DNA of 64,000 bases, from NCBI RefSeq assembly GCF_021728395.1, contig NZ_JAKKCM010000015.1, positions 37,504 through 101,503 on the forward strand, in the 5' to 3' direction. This document shows positions 1 to 10,209 of this stretch, piece after piece. The position numbers were made by a program, and so were the translations under genes. Below the pieces are notes generated by a model that had not been told where the DNA came from, ran no database searches, and saw nothing but the letters and a program-made list of their open reading frames with translations. Source of the DNA: Vibrio sp. J1-1. Its GTDB lineage: Bacteria; Pseudomonadota; Gammaproteobacteria; Enterobacterales; Vibrionaceae. The stretch's first letter is position 1; each line of letters opens with the position of its first letter.

Positions 1-488
1 TGGCCAGTAATGTATTTCGAAGCCGAATGGTTATTGGCGTTAGCTTCTTTGTTGCGCTGGTTTTACAAACTATCCCGTGGCCGGGCGATCTGGAACTGTT
101 CCGTCCGTCATGGCTGTTTTTAGTCACCTGTTACTGGGTCTTGGCGCTGCCGAACCGGGTTAATGTGGGTAGCGCGTTAATTCTGGGTCTTATATGGGAC
201 ATATTGGTTGGTTCGACTCTGGGAATTCGGGGCATGATGATGTCTATCATCATCTATTTGGTTGCGCTAAATTTCTTGTTAATCCGTAATATGGCATTGT
301 GGCAACAATCGATTTTAATTGCCTTTTTTACTGTGTTACTGGAACTTTTGATATTCAGTGGGGAATATTTGAACCAGGACGTAGTATTTAACCCATTATC
401 CCTGTGGACGGCGGCAATAAACTGTATACTTTGGCCATGGATGTTTTTATTAATGCGACGAGTGCGTCGAGCATGGCACGTTAGGTAA
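1..488 (+). CDS. mreD: Rod shape-determining protein MreD (5' end cut by one base)
   Basis: MreD is an inner-membrane protein of the elongasome (MreBCD-RodA-PBP2) that guides lateral wall synthesis in rod-shaped cells. The window opens with TGGCCAGTAATG, so the true ATG begins one base before position 1 and the protein starts M-A-S-N-V-F-R-S-R; the in-frame ATG at 27 is internal codon 10. The total would be about 162 residues, the usual length. The sequence is hydrophobic with several membrane segments and carries the family stretches PWPG, FRPSW, LALPNRVNVG and GSTLGIRG. The C-terminal end is basic. The stop lies 4 bases before maf, so the two are almost surely co-transcribed. Confidence 0.95.
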   Translation, partial: ASNVFRSRMVIGVSFFVALVLQTIPWPGDLELFRPSWLFLVTCYWVLALPNRVNVGSALILGLIWDILVGSTLGIRGMMMSIIIYLVALNFLLIRNMALWQQSILIAFFTVLLELLIFSGEYLNQDVVFNPLSLWTAAINCILWPWMFLLMRRVRRAWHVR

Positions 489-492
489 AAGT

Positions 493-1062
493 GTGAAAAA
501 AAGCTTATCACTCGTTCTCGCTTCAGGCTCTCCCAGAAGAAAGGAGTTACTTGCTCAACTGGGTTACGATTTTGATATCGTATTACCTGATATTGAGGAA
601 GCCAAACAGGCTCATGAGCAGGCACACGATTATGTGCTGCGTCTTTCTCTGGAAAAAGCTCAGGCAGGCTTAGCATTAGCTAAGCCTGATTCCGTTGTAT
701 TGGGCTCTGACACTGTGGTGGTATGTGATGACCAGGTGTTGGAGAAGCCCACAAATTTCGAAGATGCGAAGCGTATGCTTACTCGCTTATCTGGGCGTCA
801 GCACCAAGTGATGACCGCAGTGAGTGTCGTTTCATCGCAACAACAACATTCAGTGGTCGTCATCACTGATGTCTGGTTCAAGCCTTTGACTCACGAAGAA
901 ATCGAACAATATTGGCAGTCAGGTGAACCATGCGATAAAGCTGGAAGTTATGGTATTCAGGGACTCGGAGGGCGTTTTGTCACCCGAATCGAAGGCAGTT
1001 ATCACGCAGTAGTAGGCTTACCTTTGTTCGAAACCGATCAGCTAATCCAAGAATTTTTATAA
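493..1062 (+). CDS. maf: Maf-type nucleoside triphosphate pyrophosphatase (YhdE type)
   Basis: Maf proteins hydrolyse non-canonical or pyrimidine NTPs to the monophosphate and pyrophosphate; the YhdE subfamily prefers dTTP/UTP and is linked to septum formation and house-cleaning. The 189-residue protein opens with the signature LASGSPRRKELL and has GSDTVV, EKP and DKAGSYGIQG followed by GSYHAVVGLP, all typical of the family. The start is GTG at 493; a second GTG two bases earlier is out of frame. It sits between mreD and rng, the same order as in E. coli. Confidence 0.95.
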   Translation: MKKSLSLVLASGSPRRKELLAQLGYDFDIVLPDIEEAKQAHEQAHDYVLRLSLEKAQAGLALAKPDSVVLGSDTVVVCDDQVLEKPTNFEDAKRMLTRLSGRQHQVMTAVSVVSSQQQHSVVVITDVWFKPLTHEEIEQYWQSGEPCDKAGSYGIQGLGGRFVTRIEGSYHAVVGLPLFETDQLIQEFL

Positions 1063-1080
1063 TTATTTTGAGGTGTGCAC

Positions 1081-2550
1081 ATGAGTGCAGAATTGCTGCT
1101 AAACGTGACCCCGAGTGAAACTCGTGTGGCCATGATTGAAGGTGGAGTGCTACAAGAAATTCATATCGAGCGCGAATCTCGTCGCGGTATCGTAGGTAAT
1201 ATCTACAAAGGCAAAGTCAGCCGAGTACTACCCGGTATGCAGGCGGCTTTCGTTGATATTGGTTTAGATAAAGCTGCGTTTTTGCATGCGTCTGATATCG
1301 TACCGCATACAGAGTGTGTGGCAGAAAACGAAAAACAACAGTTTCAGGTTCGTGATATTTCAGAGTTGGTTCGCCAGGGGCAGGATATCGTGGTGCAAGT
1401 GGTTAAAGATCCGCTTGGTACCAAAGGTGCGCGTTTAACTACCGACATTACACTTCCTTCCCGTTATCTGGTTTTCATGCCGGGCGCAAGCCACGTAGGT
1501 GTATCACAACGTATTGAAAGCGAAGGCGAACGTGAGCGTTTGAAGAAAGTCGTCAACCAATACTGTGATGAACACGGTGGATTCATTATCCGAACTGCAG
1601 CCGAGGGGGCGGATGAAAAAGAGCTTTCTCAGGACGCCGCGTTTTTAAAACGCTTATGGCTTAAAGTCATGGAGCGCCGTTCTAAATATAAAACGCGCTC
1701 GACACTTTACGGTGAGCTGGGTCTGGCACAGCGTATTCTGCGCGACTTTGTTGGCACAGAGCTGGATAAGATTCTGGTCGATTCGCGCTTGGAGTATGAC
1801 AATCTTCAAGAGTTCACCTCGGAATATGTCCCTGAGTTGACCGACAAACTTGAGCTTTATGAAGGTGATAAGCCAATCTTCGATATGTACGACACGGAGA
1901 ACGAGATCCAACGTTCTTTAGAGCGCAAGGTGGAACTGAAATCCGGCGGTTACCTGATCATCGATCAAACTGAAGCGATGACGACCATAGATATTAATAC
2001 CGGTGCGTTTGTCGGTCGTCGTAACTTAGAAGAGACGATTTTCAATACCAATATTGAAGCCACTCAGGCGATAGCTCGTCAGCTACGCTTACGTAACCTT
2101 GGTGGCATCATAATTATCGATTTTATCGACATGGCGTCTGAAGAGCATCGTCAACGCGTTATTACTTCTCTTGAAGCAGCACTGTCGAAAGACCGAGTAA
2201 AAACCAACATTAACGGCTTTACTCAACTGGGTCTGGTTGAAATGACTCGTAAGCGTACGCGCGAAAGTATTGAACATATTCTTTGTTCTGGTTGTCCTAC
2301 TTGTGAAGGTCGCGGCACAGTGAAAACGGTCGAGACTGTGTGTTTCGAGATTCTGCGCGAAATCACCCGAGTGAATCGAGCGTACGATGCTGACAACTTT
2401 GTTGTTTACGCGTCCCCGTTCGTCGCAGAAGCGCTGCTCGGTGATGAGTCACACGCTCTGGCAGAACTCGAAGTCTTTATTGGTAAGCAAGTGCGAATTC
2501 AGGCTGAGCCCCTGTACATTCAGGAGCAGTTTGACGTTGTGATGATGTAA
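1081..2550 (+). CDS. rng: Ribonuclease G
   Basis: RNase G is a cytoplasmic endoribonuclease of the RNase E/G family that matures the 16S rRNA 5' end and takes part in mRNA decay. The protein has 489 residues, the same as E. coli. It shows the S1 domain near the N-terminus (GNIYKGKVSRVLPGMQAAFV), the catalytic aspartate region TIDINTGAFVG and IIIIDFIDM, and the Zn-link cysteines CPTC. I start it at ATG 1081, since GAGG at 1070-1073 is seven bases upstream; the GTG at 1075 would leave only one base of spacing. It lies in the mreD-maf-rng-yhdP run. Confidence 0.97.
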   Translation: MSAELLLNVTPSETRVAMIEGGVLQEIHIERESRRGIVGNIYKGKVSRVLPGMQAAFVDIGLDKAAFLHASDIVPHTECVAENEKQQFQVRDISELVRQGQDIVVQVVKDPLGTKGARLTTDITLPSRYLVFMPGASHVGVSQRIESEGERERLKKVVNQYCDEHGGFIIRTAAEGADEKELSQDAAFLKRLWLKVMERRSKYKTRSTLYGELGLAQRILRDFVGTELDKILVDSRLEYDNLQEFTSEYVPELTDKLELYEGDKPIFDMYDTENEIQRSLERKVELKSGGYLIIDQTEAMTTIDINTGAFVGRRNLEETIFNTNIEATQAIARQLRLRNLGGIIIIDFIDMASEEHRQRVITSLEAALSKDRVKTNINGFTQLGLVEMTRKRTRESIEHILCSGCPTCEGRGTVKTVETVCFEILREITRVNRAYDADNFVVYASPFVAEALLGDESHALAELEVFIGKQVRIQAEPLYIQEQFDVVMM

Positions 2551-2561
2551 TTGGGACATTT

Positions 2562-5500
2562 GTGAATTTTGGTTTTAACCGTTTGGGGCGATTTTGTGCG
2601 TGGAGTTTAGCCACCGTTTTGGTTTTACTCGCGATTGTCGTGACGACACTGCGTGTCACGTTACCACAGCTCGACCACTTTCAAGATGAGATCAAAACCT
2701 GGGTCAAACAAGGCACAGGTTTTGACTTTTCTATCTCCAGCGTTGCAGGCTCCTGGCGAAACAGCCACCCCTCAATCGCGTTACTTGGTTTAGAAGCTAA
2801 CCTGCCGAACAACCAGGAAGCACGCTTTGCGGTTGATGAGCTTCAGATTGAATTTGATTTGATCCAGTCGCTTATCCAGTTCAAACCGGTCGTAGCGGAT
2901 CTCACTATCCACAATTTAGCGCTGGATATTCGCAGCGTCAGTATTCTCCCGAACGCTGAAAGCCAAATGCCCGTGGCGACCTCCGAGAAAAGTGAAGTGA
3001 AGCTAATCGACCAATTAGATTCACTTTTGCTGCGTCAGTTTGAAGACTTCACTATCACGGATTCGCGTATCTGGTATAAATCCGTTTCTGGTGAAACGAG
3101 ACGGCTGGATATCGAGAGACTCCGTTGGAGCAATCAGGGTAAGAACCATCTGGCAGAAGGGACGGTAAGTATCGCCGACGCCAAGATTAACTCCCTGTTG
3201 GTAAGTGCTAACTTTAAAGATCATGGTTCGTTGCGTGATGTGTCGGGCGAGTTTTATATCAGCGCGCAAGATGTCTCGGTTGCGCCTTGGCTGACGACCT
3301 ATATTCAAGCAGAATCTGGCGTAGAGTCCGGTAAAGTGAGCCTCAATACCTGGCTGACTCTGAAACACAGTCAGCCTAATTATGCTTATGTAGAACTGCA
3401 GCCGTCTGAGTTAATCTGGAATGAAAATGGCCGTCATGAGCTGTTTATTGAATCAGGCATCTTTAAGTTACTGCCGGATAAAAATGGCTGGAAAGTAAAT
3501 GGTCACTCACTTCAAGTTCGCACCGATGAAAAACAATGGCCAGAGTTAGACGTTGCGTTTGACTGGCAGCCTTCCGGGTGGGTGCTTAACCTCTCTGAAA
3601 TCGACATTGAATCCGTTACACCATTGATAAAGCTCGCACCAAAATCTGAGTCGACCAGCGAATTTATCCGTCAAATAGCGCCCAAAGGACGGCTGGAAGA
3701 TATCCGACTATCAATGAATGGTGGATTGGAGACGTTACGCTATTCCGCAGAGCTGGATGAATTGGGGCTAACACAGTGGGCGTTATTACCGGGCTTTCAA
3801 CACGTTCAGGGAAGGGTGTCTGGTAATATTAATCAAGCCAAAGCTAATGTGACGGTGATTGATGATGTCTTTCCTTATGGTGACGTATTTCAGGCCCCGT
3901 TGAACATTAAGCAAGGCGAAGTCGATATTGTCTGGCAGCAAGATGAAAAAGGCTGGCGTTTATGGGCTGATAAAGTCACTGCTGCTACCCCCGATTTACA
4001 GGTTTTGGGGGCATTCCGTTTAGATTTTCCGAAAGATCAAAGTCCGTTCCTATCATTCTACGCCGAGGCGGATCTGTACAATGCTGGTGAAACTTGGCGT
4101 TATTTACCGACCTTAGCTCTTGGGCAAGCTCTGACGGACTACCTCTCTATCGCTATTCAAGGCGGTAAAGTCAATACCGCCAAGTTGCTCTGGTACGGTG
4201 AGCTTGGCGATTTCCCCTATAAACAACACAACGGTATGTTTCAGGCTTGGGTAGGTCTTAAAGACGCAAAATTCAGCTTTGATACTGCTTGGCCATCCAT
4301 TACTGAATTGCAGCTGAACTTGTTATTCGAAAATGATGCCATGTACTTGGATTCAAAATCGGCGACACTCAATGGTGTTGCTGCTGAGCGCATTACTGGC
4401 CGTATTCCGAGACTGGCACCTGGCGGACATATTGAAATTGAAGCTAAAGCCAGCGCACCGGGAAACGAAGTTCGTGACTACATGATGGCTACGCCTTTGG
4501 TGGATTCGGTTGGTGCCGCGTTGACTGCGTTGCAAGTCAGTGGCCCTGTTTACTCTGAGTTCCAGCTCAATATTCCTTTTAATAAAGAGAATAAACCAAG
4601 AGCTTGGGGCTTTGCGGATCTCAAAGACAATCGCGTCGATATTGACGCGCCGCCAATGACCTTAGAAAGGGCGACTGGACGTATTCATTTTGATAACGAT
4701 GTCGTTACTACTTCTGGTCTTGCCGCAGAATTACTTACGCAGCCAATTTCAGTCGATTTCCGCGGCGAAAGTGCTGACCAAGGCTACGATGTAACCATTA
4801 ATACGCTGGGCGACTGGGACGTAGAACCGCTAAAACCGTATGTTGGGGAGCGATGGCTGAACTTAGTTTCTGGTCACGCACCATGGCAAATGGATATTGA
4901 CTTACAGCTTAATGATGTGGGTTTTACCTATCAAGTTGATGTATTAGCGCAACTCAATCGAGTCGTCAGTGAGTATCCGTATCCACTGGCGAAAAAGGCG
5001 GGAGAGTCAGGACAGGCGAAGTTACAGGCATCAGGGAACCAAGAAAATATTTCTGCTCGTCTGGGGATTCCTAACGCAAAATACCAGACGGAGATAGACA
5101 TTTCTGGTGAGGTACCGCTCCTCACTGCGACCAATTTGATGATTGGGCAAGGTGGTTTTAAGACGACGCCAGTTATCGGACATGATGCCTCAATACGTCT
5201 TGATGAGCTTGATGTAGATAAGTGGTTAGAACTGCTGAATATACCCTCGAGTAGTGTCCCCTCAGTACTCTCCGCTATGAAGACGCCAACAATCCCGTTA
5301 CCAACCCGGGTAGATATTGAGGCTCAGAGCGTAAAGCTCGGCAAGCTTGAATTTCATGATGTGGACGTTAATGCCAGTAAAAAGAACTCAAGTTGGCAAA
5401 TGCAGGTTAATAGTCAGGAGGTGAAAGGTACAGCGGACTACCTGAAACCGAATGACTTGACGGTATCGTTAGATCACCTGCATTTGTACATACCAGGTTT

Positions 5501-6440
5501 TGATGAAATCGAGAAAGAGCGAAGTTCCATCTTTACCAATGAGGATCAAAGTGCGCCGTTAATCACCAAATTTGACCGCCAATTTCATGGTGAAATGCCA
5601 AACTTAAAACTGAATATTAATGATTTTTGGTTGCAAGGGTATAAAGTGGGCAAGGTGAATGTTGACTTGCAACGCAGTGTTGATCGTCTGGAGTGGAAAA
5701 AGCTTAACTTCAGTAGTGGCAAAAACAGCATTGATATGAGTGGTTGGTGGGAACTGACTGACGAGCGCAGTCACTCCAATTTGAGCATGAAGGTTAAGGG
5801 CGACAACAATACCGATCTTATGGAACGCTTCGGCATCACTTCAGGGATTCAGCAAGCTCCATTTGAACTGAATGCCAATATGGAGTGGGATGGCGCGCCT
5901 TGGGCGATGAAAACCCAAACACTACAAGGTGATGTATCGACGGAATTTGGCAAGGGGGTCATTAGTGAAGTAAGTGGAGCGGCACGTCTGCTTGGCTTGT
6001 TCAGTCTTGATTCTATCATTCGTAAGATGCAGCTCGATTTTACCGATGTATTTGATAACGGAATGGCGTTTAATTCGATTACTGGCTCAGGCAAGATTCA
6101 GGATGGCGTATTTGTCACCAATGATATCGTCATGGATGCGCTTGCTGGGGAAATGCAGATTCGTGGCATGGCTGACGTAACGAAAAGATTAGTGGATGCT
6201 GAGGTGAAGTTTACGCCTGATATCACGTCTGGCTTACCAATGTTGACTGCCTTCGCCGTCGCGCCACAAACTGCTTTATACGTATTGGCTATCTCGACGG
6301 TGATTTCTCCAGTAGTTGAGGTGTTTACTCAAGTAAACTATGAAGTCAAAGGGCCGCTCGAATCACCGACGGTTAAAGAGATATCGCGTAGTCAGGGTGA
6401 ATATAAGCTGCCAGAAAAGCTGCGTGAGCAGGCACAATAA
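2562..6440 (+). CDS. yhdP: AsmA-like envelope protein YhdP
   Basis: YhdP is one of the large AsmA-like proteins (with TamB and YdbH) that bridge inner and outer membrane and are thought to carry phospholipids to the outer membrane. The 1292-residue protein has one N-terminal membrane anchor (about residues 10-30, rich in V and L), a long periplasmic beta-rich body and the DUF3971/AsmA-type C-terminal region with the GMADVTKR and EVKFTPDI stretches. The start is GTG at 2562, 11 bases after rng. The length fits the family (E. coli 1266). The C-terminal part has a hydrophobic stretch (about 1225-1255) also seen in E. coli YhdP. Confidence 0.92.
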   Translation: MNFGFNRLGRFCAWSLATVLVLLAIVVTTLRVTLPQLDHFQDEIKTWVKQGTGFDFSISSVAGSWRNSHPSIALLGLEANLPNNQEARFAVDELQIEFDLIQSLIQFKPVVADLTIHNLALDIRSVSILPNAESQMPVATSEKSEVKLIDQLDSLLLRQFEDFTITDSRIWYKSVSGETRRLDIERLRWSNQGKNHLAEGTVSIADAKINSLLVSANFKDHGSLRDVSGEFYISAQDVSVAPWLTTYIQAESGVESGKVSLNTWLTLKHSQPNYAYVELQPSELIWNENGRHELFIESGIFKLLPDKNGWKVNGHSLQVRTDEKQWPELDVAFDWQPSGWVLNLSEIDIESVTPLIKLAPKSESTSEFIRQIAPKGRLEDIRLSMNGGLETLRYSAELDELGLTQWALLPGFQHVQGRVSGNINQAKANVTVIDDVFPYGDVFQAPLNIKQGEVDIVWQQDEKGWRLWADKVTAATPDLQVLGAFRLDFPKDQSPFLSFYAEADLYNAGETWRYLPTLALGQALTDYLSIAIQGGKVNTAKLLWYGELGDFPYKQHNGMFQAWVGLKDAKFSFDTAWPSITELQLNLLFENDAMYLDSKSATLNGVAAERITGRIPRLAPGGHIEIEAKASAPGNEVRDYMMATPLVDSVGAALTALQVSGPVYSEFQLNIPFNKENKPRAWGFADLKDNRVDIDAPPMTLERATGRIHFDNDVVTTSGLAAELLTQPISVDFRGESADQGYDVTINTLGDWDVEPLKPYVGERWLNLVSGHAPWQMDIDLQLNDVGFTYQVDVLAQLNRVVSEYPYPLAKKAGESGQAKLQASGNQENISARLGIPNAKYQTEIDISGEVPLLTATNLMIGQGGFKTTPVIGHDASIRLDELDVDKWLELLNIPSSSVPSVLSAMKTPTIPLPTRVDIEAQSVKLGKLEFHDVDVNASKKNSSWQMQVNSQEVKGTADYLKPNDLTVSLDHLHLYIPGFDEIEKERSSIFTNEDQSAPLITKFDRQFHGEMPNLKLNINDFWLQGYKVGKVNVDLQRSVDRLEWKKLNFSSGKNSIDMSGWWELTDERSHSNLSMKVKGDNNTDLMERFGITSGIQQAPFELNANMEWDGAPWAMKTQTLQGDVSTEFGKGVISEVSGAARLLGLFSLDSIIRKMQLDFTDVFDNGMAFNSITGSGKIQDGVFVTNDIVMDALAGEMQIRGMADVTKRLVDAEVKFTPDITSGLPMLTAFAVAPQTALYVLAISTVISPVVEVFTQVNYEVKGPLESPTVKEISRSQGEYKLPEKLREQAQ

Positions 6441-6481
6441 ACCACCTCAGTTTTCAAAGGAATTTAAGGAAGGAAAAACAC

Positions 6482-7303
6482 ATGGAACGTGTTGGCATCA
6501 TTCAAATGACTTCTGGTCCAGATATCGAAGCGAATCTGGCGTTTATCGAAAAGCAGTGTGAATTAGCTGCTAATCAGGGCATTAAGCTTGTTCTTACCCC
6601 CGAGAATTCAGTATTGTTTGCCAGCCGTGAAGAGTACCATCAACATGCAGAGCCGCTCGGGAGTGGTGTGATACAGCAACGTTTGGCTGATATTGCTAAA
6701 CATAACCAACTGACTTTGATCGTCGGTAGTATGCCTATTCAAACTGCCAGAGGTGTGACGACGACAAGTATCGTCCTTCCGCCACATGGTAAGTGCATTG
6801 CCCATTATGAAAAACTGCACATGTTTGACGTCGAAGTCGCAGACGGTCATGGTAGCTACCGTGAATCCGATACTTTCACGGCAGGCAATCAAATCGTTGT
6901 CGCAGAAACGGATCTTGGTAGTGTTGGATTGAGTATTTGCTATGACTTGCGTTTTCCTGAATTATACAAAGAGCTGCGTTTAGCTGGCGCGGACATGATA
7001 GTCGTCCCTGCTGCATTTACCGCTGTGACAGGCGAAGCGCACTGGGAGATACTATTACGTGCCAGAGCGATAGAAACTCAGTGCTGGATTCTTGCCAGCA
7101 ATCAAACTGGTACCCATCCTTGCGGACGAAAAACGTGGGGTCACTCCATGGTTATTGACCCTTGGGGCCGAATACACAAACAGTTTCAAGATCAGGTCGG
7201 TTTGTTGGTGGCAGAGATAGATTTGTCACAAGCCCAGCAAGTAAGGCAGAATATGCCGCTGACTCAACACAGTCGCTTTCAAAATGAATTGAGACGGAAA
7301 TAA
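6482..7303 (+). CDS. Nitrilase-superfamily amidase, deaminated-glutathione amidase type (Nit1/YbeM-like)
   Basis: Members of this carbon-nitrogen hydrolase branch remove the amide of deaminated glutathione, a faulty by-product of transaminases. All three catalytic residues are visible: Glu41 in LTPENS, Lys111 in [10 protein letters not shown] and Cys153 in [10 protein letters not shown]. The context LHMFDV and YDLRFPELY matches the Nit1 branch better than true nitrilases. The 273-residue length is normal and there is no signal peptide. The gene stands between yhdP and tldD, where E. coli has nothing, and is 11 bases from tldD, so it is probably in the same transcript. The exact substrate is inferred from family resemblance. 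Confidence 0.85.
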   Translation: MERVGIIQMTSGPDIEANLAFIEKQCELAANQGIKLVLTPENSVLFASREEYHQHAEPLGSGVIQQRLADIAKHNQLTLIVGSMPIQTARGVTTTSIVLPPHGKCIAHYEKLHMFDVEVADGHGSYRESDTFTAGNQIVVAETDLGSVGLSICYDLRFPELYKELRLAGADMIVVPAAFTAVTGEAHWEILLRARAIETQCWILASNQTGTHPCGRKTWGHSMVIDPWGRIHKQFQDQVGLLVAEIDLSQAQQVRQNMPLTQHSRFQNELRRK

Positions 7304-7314
7304 AAGAGCTAACT

Positions 7315-8760
7315 ATGAGCACAAACCAAATAGAACAGGCACTCATCGCCCCAAATGGTCTGACAGAGCAAGATATTGCTGACACACTAGCCAGCATTGC
7401 GACACGTCAGATCGATTATGCGGACATTTACTTTCAGTCCAGCTGGCATGAGTCTCTGGTTCTAGAAGACAGCATCATCAAAGATGGCTCTTTTAATATT
7501 GATTGTGGTGTCGGTGTTCGTGCGGTCACTGGTGAGAAAACAGGTTTCGCTTACTCAGACCAAATTAATCCGGAAGGCCTCAAACAAAGTGCTATTGCGG
7601 CGCGAGGCATTGCCCAGCAAGGTCAGAATGGCAAGGTGCATGCATTTAAACGCACCGATAACCAAGCTTACTATGAAGCGGTTAATCCTTTGGCTGGTTG
7701 GGAAAAGCAGCAAAAAACCGAACTGCTAAAATCGCTTGATGCATACATCCGCACGAAAGAGCCGTTGATCAAAGAAGTGTCGATTAGCATCAGTGGCGTA
7801 CATGAACAAATGTTAGTGGCCGCAACAGACGGGACTTTCGCAGGGGATATTCGCCCGTTAGTGCGTCTGTCTATCAGCGTATTAGCTCAAAAAGGTGAAC
7901 GCCGTGAGCGTGGTAGCGCAGGCGGTGGCGGTCGTTTTGGTTATGACTTCTTCCTTTCTGAAACGGATGGTGTGAAGCAAGCTTTCCATTATGCCGACGA
8001 AGCGATTCGTATGGCTTTGGTTAACTTGGAGGCCGAAGCTGCACCTGCTGGTATGATGCCAGTGGTACTTGGCTCTGGCTGGCCTGGCGTATTGCTACAC
8101 GAAGCGGTAGGCCACGGTTTAGAAGGTGATTTTAACCGCAAAGAGTCATCGGTTTTCTCCGGTAAAATGGGCCAGCAAGTGACGTCTTCTCTTTGTACGA
8201 TTGTCGACGATGGCACACTGAAAGATCTGCGTGGTTCGTTGAATGTCGATGATGAAGGTGTCAATGGTCAGTACAATACACTGATTGAAAATGGCGTATT
8301 GAAAGGCTACATGCAAGATAAGCTTAACGCGCGCCTGATGGGTGTTAACCCAACCGGTAACGGCCGTCGTGAGTCCTACGCACACTTGCCGATGCCGCGC
8401 ATGACCAATACTTACATGCTGCCGGGTGAGCACACACCGGAAGAGATAATCTCGACCGTGGAGAAAGGTCTGTACGCGCCAAACTTTGGTGGCGGTCAGG
8501 TCGATATTACTTCCGGTAAGTTTGTGTTCTCTGCTTCTGAAGCGTACTTAATTGAAAACGGAAAAATCACTCGTCCGGTCAAAGGAGCGACACTGATTGG
8601 CTCCGGCATTGAGGCCATGCAGCAGGTTTCGATGGTCGGTAATGATCTGAGCATCGACAAAGGTGTGGGTGTGTGTGGTAAAGCAGGGCAAAGTGTTCCT
8701 GTGGGTGTCGGCCAGCCTACGTTGAAGCTGGACTCGCTGACCGTTGGTGGTACCGAGTAA
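7315..8760 (+). CDS. tldD: Metalloprotease subunit TldD
   Basis: TldD forms a heterodimer with PmbA (TldE) and degrades unfolded peptides. In enterobacteria the pair acts on microcin B17 precursor and the CcdA antitoxin. The zinc site HEAVGH is at residues 262-267 (HExxxH), followed by GLEGDF. The 481-residue length equals that of E. coli TldD. The partner pmbA is in this window at 17873, so both halves of the protease are present but in separate operons. The gene is the last of the mreD run and is followed directly by a strong terminator. Confidence 0.97.
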   Translation: MSTNQIEQALIAPNGLTEQDIADTLASIATRQIDYADIYFQSSWHESLVLEDSIIKDGSFNIDCGVGVRAVTGEKTGFAYSDQINPEGLKQSAIAARGIAQQGQNGKVHAFKRTDNQAYYEAVNPLAGWEKQQKTELLKSLDAYIRTKEPLIKEVSISISGVHEQMLVAATDGTFAGDIRPLVRLSISVLAQKGERRERGSAGGGGRFGYDFFLSETDGVKQAFHYADEAIRMALVNLEAEAAPAGMMPVVLGSGWPGVLLHEAVGHGLEGDFNRKESSVFSGKMGQQVTSSLCTIVDDGTLKDLRGSLNVDDEGVNGQYNTLIENGVLKGYMQDKLNARLMGVNPTGNGRRESYAHLPMPRMTNTYMLPGEHTPEEIISTVEKGLYAPNFGGGQVDITSGKFVFSASEAYLIENGKITRPVKGATLIGSGIEAMQQVSMVGNDLSIDKGVGVCGKAGQSVPVGVGQPTLKLDSLTVGGTE

Positions 8761-8779
8761 CGCTAACGTAGAAAATCAT

Positions 8780-8808
8780 AAAAAGAGCGCTCAATGGAGC
8801 GCTCTTTT
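8780..8808 (+). terminator. Rho-independent terminator after tldD
   Basis: The stem AAAAGAGCGCTC pairs with GAGCGCTCTTTT around the loop AATG and is followed by ACTTTTT. It closes the mreD-tldD run and, read from the other strand, can also stop the convergent phoH-like gene. Confidence 0.9.
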
Positions 8809-8832
8809 ACTTTTTAATAAACATATATCGAT

Positions 8833-10209
8833 TTATAGGTTCTCTTCAGCAAACTCTGCCAGACGGCTACGAACCACACCATTGAGGTGGATATTTGCAC
8901 TGCCTTCAAAGTTCTTGAAGCGCTCAACCATGTAAGTTAGGCCTGAAGTCACTGGTGTTAGATAGTGAGAGTCAATCTGGGCTAGGTTACCAGAACAGAC
9001 GATCTTGGTGCCTTCACCACAACGGGTGATGATGGTTTTGATTTGTGAGGCGGTTAAGTTTTGGCACTCATCAAGGAGTACGAACGCATTTTGAATCGAA
9101 CGGCCGCGCATAAAGTTTATCGACTTAAACTGAATGTTGGCTTTATCGCAAATGTATTTCAGAGATCCTTCGGTGCAGTGGTCGTGCTTATGCAGCGCTT
9201 CTAATGTATCGGTCACCGCAGCCAACCACGGCATCATTTTTTCCTCTTCCGAGCCTGGCAGGAAGCCGATCGATTCGCCGATATCTGGTGTGTTACGGGT
9301 TACGATGATCTTATCGAACATCTTTTTCTCGATGGTTTGTTCAAGGGCTGCCGCCATGGCTAACAGAGTTTTACCACTACCCGCAGCACCAGTGAGGATC
9401 ACCAAATCAATGTCCGGATCGACGAGTGCATCTAACGCCATCGCTTGGTAGATGTTCTTCGGTGTAATATCCCAGACGCGGCGATGCATCATGCGTTCGC
9501 GACTAAGATCGAGCAGGGTGAGTTTGTCTTCATTGAGGGTTTCAACGCGGCCAGCAAAATCGCTGTCTTCATCAATGACATATTGGTTTATGAATGTTGG
9601 ATCAAAAGGCTCACGGCTGAGTTTGTGGTAGGTTTTTCCGCCCAGAGCGTAGCTTTCGACCTCGTCAATACCACTCCAGAAATCGCCTTCACGTAGCTGA
9701 AAGCCTTTGGTGAGGTATTGAACGTCGTCAATCAGTTGGTCGGTTCGGTAGTCTTCAACAAAGCGTACACCAGCTCCCTTGGCTCGAAGACGCATGTTGA
9801 TGTCTTTTGTTACTAACACCACTTCACGAGGTGCTCGTTTGTTTTGCAGATAAAGCACCGCGTTGAGGATGCGGTTGTCACCGGCTTTGTCGGCGAAGGC
9901 TTTGACGGTTTCTTGTAATTCGAAGTCCGCCAAAATGGAAATAGCTCCTTGATCTGGATTGTCTTTGGATACTGGAATGCCTTCTGAAATTTCATCTGGT
10001 GTGGCATCTTTAAACATGTCTTCCAAAGCGCGAATCGCAACACGAGCATCTCGTGCAACATCGCGTTTGCTGTCTTTAATTCGGTCGAGTTCTTCCAAAA
10101 CGGTCATGGGTATGACGACATCGTGTTCTTTGAAAGAGAATATAGCGAAGGGCTCGTGAAGAAGAATATTGGTATCAAGTACAAAAAGTTTCCGATCGGT
10201 ATCGCCCAT
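8833..10209 (-). CDS. PhoH-family protein with N-terminal PIN domain (PhoH2 type)
   Basis: The 458-residue protein joins a PIN ribonuclease-like domain (about residues 1-150; LFVLDTNILLHEP, TVLEELDRIKD) to a PhoH ATPase domain (about 240-458). The Walker A is GAAGSGKTLLAM and the Walker B is FVLLDECQNLT. PIN-PhoH proteins are reported in the literature as RNA helicase/ribonucleases; the role in Vibrio is not known to me. It is distinct from the short PhoH/YbeZ type next to ybeY. It is transcribed alone, divergent from rapA across a 565-base gap. Confidence 0.9.
   Translation of the reverse strand: MGDTDRKLFVLDTNILLHEPFAIFSFKEHDVVIPMTVLEELDRIKDSKRDVARDARVAIRALEDMFKDATPDEISEGIPVSKDNPDQGAISILADFELQETVKAFADKAGDNRILNAVLYLQNKRAPREVVLVTKDINMRLRAKGAGVRFVEDYRTDQLIDDVQYLTKGFQLREGDFWSGIDEVESYALGGKTYHKLSREPFDPTFINQYVIDEDSDFAGRVETLNEDKLTLLDLSRERMMHRRVWDITPKNIYQAMALDALVDPDIDLVILTGAAGSGKTLLAMAAALEQTIEKKMFDKIIVTRNTPDIGESIGFLPGSEEEKMMPWLAAVTDTLEALHKHDHCTEGSLKYICDKANIQFKSINFMRGRSIQNAFVLLDECQNLTASQIKTIITRCGEGTKIVCSGNLAQIDSHYLTPVTSGLTYMVERFKNFEGSANIHLNGVVRSRLAEFAEENL

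Noticed and set aside
254-676. 140-codon minus-strand frame over mreD and maf
   Set aside because: It overlaps two well-supported genes on the other strand and shows no family motif.
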